DNA of 64,000 nucleotides, from positions 1-64,000 of the forward strand of contig JBJKVP010000003.1 of the NCBI GenBank assembly GCA_045562535.1. The letters run 5' to 3'. Below, in pieces: positions 62,850-64,000 of this stretch (positions within the stretch are counted from its first letter, which is position 1; each line of letters begins with the position of its first letter). Both the position numbers and the translations under genes were made by a program. Under the pieces are notes generated by a model, which was not told the DNA's origin, ran no database searches, and was given only the letters and a program-made list of their open reading frames with translations. Source of the DNA: UBA6926 sp045562535. Its GTDB lineage: Bacteria > Chloroflexota > Dehalococcoidia > UBA6926.

Positions 62850-63656
62850 CTAATCTAACGAGGTCAAGATCGCCATTCTCATGAATAATCCATGTTTCAT
62901 CTGTTCAATATATTTTGCCCGAGGATCTCTATCAAACCACCTGGGTAATTCATCATTCCTTGGAAATGGATGCATAACAATACATTCTTTTGATAGTACA
63001 TCTACATGATCTCTGGTCAATTCATAAGATTCAGTGCTACCTCTTTCAGTCTGAACACGTGTCATATACAACACATCGGCATCATATAATTCAGATGCCA
63101 TATCTTCATAAGTTTCAAAGTAGTGGCACTCGTTATTATTTTGGAGATATGTACCTAGAGAATGAACCGTTCTCCCATTAGCTATATCCCCAACAAAAAC
63201 AATCTTTAGTCCTTCCAGAGTACCTTTGTTTTTATAAATTGTTCTTAAATCTAGAAGGGCCTGAGTTGGGTGTTCACCAGAACCATCACCGGCATTAATT
63301 AAAGGAACCTGGCTGACCTCAGAAGCGATCTTCGCATCACCGGCATATTGAGAACGCAATACAATAAAGTCACTGTAACTGCCGATCGTCAAAATAGTAT
63401 CTTGAAGATTTTCACCTTTGGATACGCTGCTATATTGAACCTCATTGATTTGTATAACTGACCCCCCTAATCGGAGCATTGCAGAATGAAAAGATGAACT
63501 TGTGCGTGTCGATGGTTCATAAAATAAATTTGTTAGCACTTTCCGATCCATTATAGATCGGTATTTTTGGGGATTTGCTTCTATATCATCGGAGACATCT
63601 AATAAATTTTTTAAGTCCTCTTCTAAAAGATCATTAATAGAAATTAGGTGTCTCAT
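62850..63656 (-). CDS. pyrB: Aspartate carbamoyltransferase, shortened second domain
   Basis: Commits carbamoyl phosphate and aspartate to pyrimidine synthesis. The 268-residue chain is about 35-40 short of normal. Catalytic residues are all visible: STRT at 49-52, Lys 80, Arg 101, His 129, Arg 162, Arg 200 and Gln 202, and HPFPR at 229-233. Arg 162 to Arg 200 spans 38 residues, against 62 in the E. coli enzyme (167 to 229), and Arg 200 to HPFPR is about seven shorter. The start is ATG with TAGGAAT upstream. No pyrI is adjacent. Confidence 0.9.
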   Translation of the reverse strand: MRHLISINDLLEEDLKNLLDVSDDIEANPQKYRSIMDRKVLTNLFYEPSTRTSSSFHSAMLRLGGSVIQINEVQYSSVSKGENLQDTILTIGSYSDFIVLRSQYAGDAKIASEVSQVPLINAGDGSGEHPTQALLDLRTIYKNKGTLEGLKIVFVGDIANGRTVHSLGTYLQNNNECHYFETYEDMASELYDADVLYMTRVQTERGSTESYELTRDHVDVLSKECIVMHPFPRNDELPRWFDRDPRAKYIEQMKHGLFMRMAILTSLD

Positions 63657-63701
63657 GATTTAAATTCCTATTCCTATCTTCGAATAAATAATTCAGTATC
63701 C

Positions 63702-64000
63702 TCAGTTAAACATAAACCAATTATCCCACCAATACCAACTTATATAAATTCCTGAAAACATAAGAGTCAAAGCATATATACGTTCCATATAAGGAACAAC
63801 GGTTCTAATCAGTCCAACACCCATAGATTTAAACGTAGCAGCCACCAATGTTATTAAAACAAGGCCAAAAGAAAGTCCTAATCCATAAAAGGTAAACTGG
63901 ATGACCGCCGCGGCACCTCCCCACAACGTCAATGCATGACCCATAATCGCTAAAAAGATTGGAAATGTGCAACTGATTGTAGCGATCCCATAGGCAAGCC
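63702..64000 (-). CDS. CcdA/DsbD-type membrane thiol-disulfide protein, 5' end cut by window edge
   Basis: Membrane protein of the cytochrome c biogenesis/DsbD family that moves reducing power across the membrane. The frame stays open from the ATG at 63944 to the edge and reads GLAYGIATISCTFPIFLAIMGHALT, a CcdA signature with the redox Cys in SCTFP, so that Met is internal and the gene extends beyond 64000. Three helices follow and the protein ends WFMFN. pyrB starts 45 bases downstream on the same strand. It could deliver electrons to the Tat/cupredoxin proteins further on. Confidence 0.82.
   Translation of the reverse strand, partial: LAYGIATISCTFPIFLAIMGHALTLWGGAAAVIQFTFYGLGLSFGLVLITLVAATFKSMGVGLIRTVVPYMERIYALTLMFSGIYISWYWWDNWFMFN

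Overview
The window is a dense bacterial chromosome segment, about 39-40% G+C by eye. It holds 65 protein-coding genes, three tRNA genes and no intergenic gap over about 250 bases. I saw no insertion sequence, phage gene, rRNA or CRISPR array. The gene set suggests a free-living, probably marine member of the Chloroflexota (Dehalococcoidia/SAR202-like). The reasons are the low G+C, the compact rsmH-ftsA-ftsZ cluster with no murein genes beside it, the archaeal-type phosphoglycerate mutase, the DUF1501/DUF1800 pair and the many transporters for organic acids and oligopeptides. This lineage call is inference; no rRNA or other decisive marker is present.

Layout. 1-3950 (+): branched-chain amino acid type ABC importer with LivH and LivM fused in one chain (cut by the left edge), then LivG and LivF. 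3973-8339: a PhnC-PhnE-PhnE-PhnD-type oxyanion/phosphonate importer on the minus strand facing a divergent LysR regulator, with a 23-bp dyad lying over the importer promoter. 8406-10092 (+): a small orphan protein, two SRPBCC proteins and a DinB-like protein. 10098-20901 (-): a housekeeping run of DUF5343-like, moaB/mog, trmD, rplS, priA, def, cca, secD, secF and a hydrolase. 21154-24543 (+): rsmH, ftsA, ftsZ, ending in a strong hairpin. 24645-28331: ispH (-), a PAC2 protein (+), tRNA-Pro and an unrecognised 454-residue protein. 28328-35299: a likely catabolic unit (2-oxoacid dehydrogenase E1 alpha and beta, SDR, MFS on minus; acyl-CoA dehydrogenase and two dienelactone hydrolases on plus). 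35372-37041 (-): polyprenyl synthase and tsaC. 37175-44403 (+): a purine block, guaA, then ridA, a DoxX-like protein and an NCS2 purine permease, then purD-purE-purB. 44467-46738 (-): orphan oligopeptide ABC ATPases and tRNA-Leu and tRNA-Lys. 46929-53128 (+): pgk-apgM-tpiA, a Gfo/Idh/MocA oxidoreductase, miaA and dapF. 53147-58207: three related OFA-type MFS carriers with a peroxiredoxin and a zinc-ribbon membrane protein. 58343-59515 (+): dapL. 59512-64000 (-): ccdA-like (cut by the right edge), a shortened pyrB, DUF1800, DUF1501 and a cupredoxin lipoprotein.

How the genes fit together. The window carries lower glycolysis, purine synthesis and GMP formation, two steps of lysine/diaminopimelate synthesis (dapL and dapF), pyrimidine entry (pyrB), isoprenoid synthesis (ispH, polyprenyl synthase) and a translation, secretion and tRNA-modification set (cca, def, trmD, rplS, miaA, tsaC, secDF). 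Around this core are uptake and degradation modules that fit scavenging of dissolved organic compounds.

Points that most deserve a second look are the oxyanion importer with its operator and an apparent one-base start-codon lesion, the division cluster without murein genes, the aspartate carbamoyltransferase about 30 residues short, the L19 protein with a long acidic tail, the unrecognised 454-residue protein, and the CcdA/DUF1800/DUF1501/cupredoxin envelope cluster.
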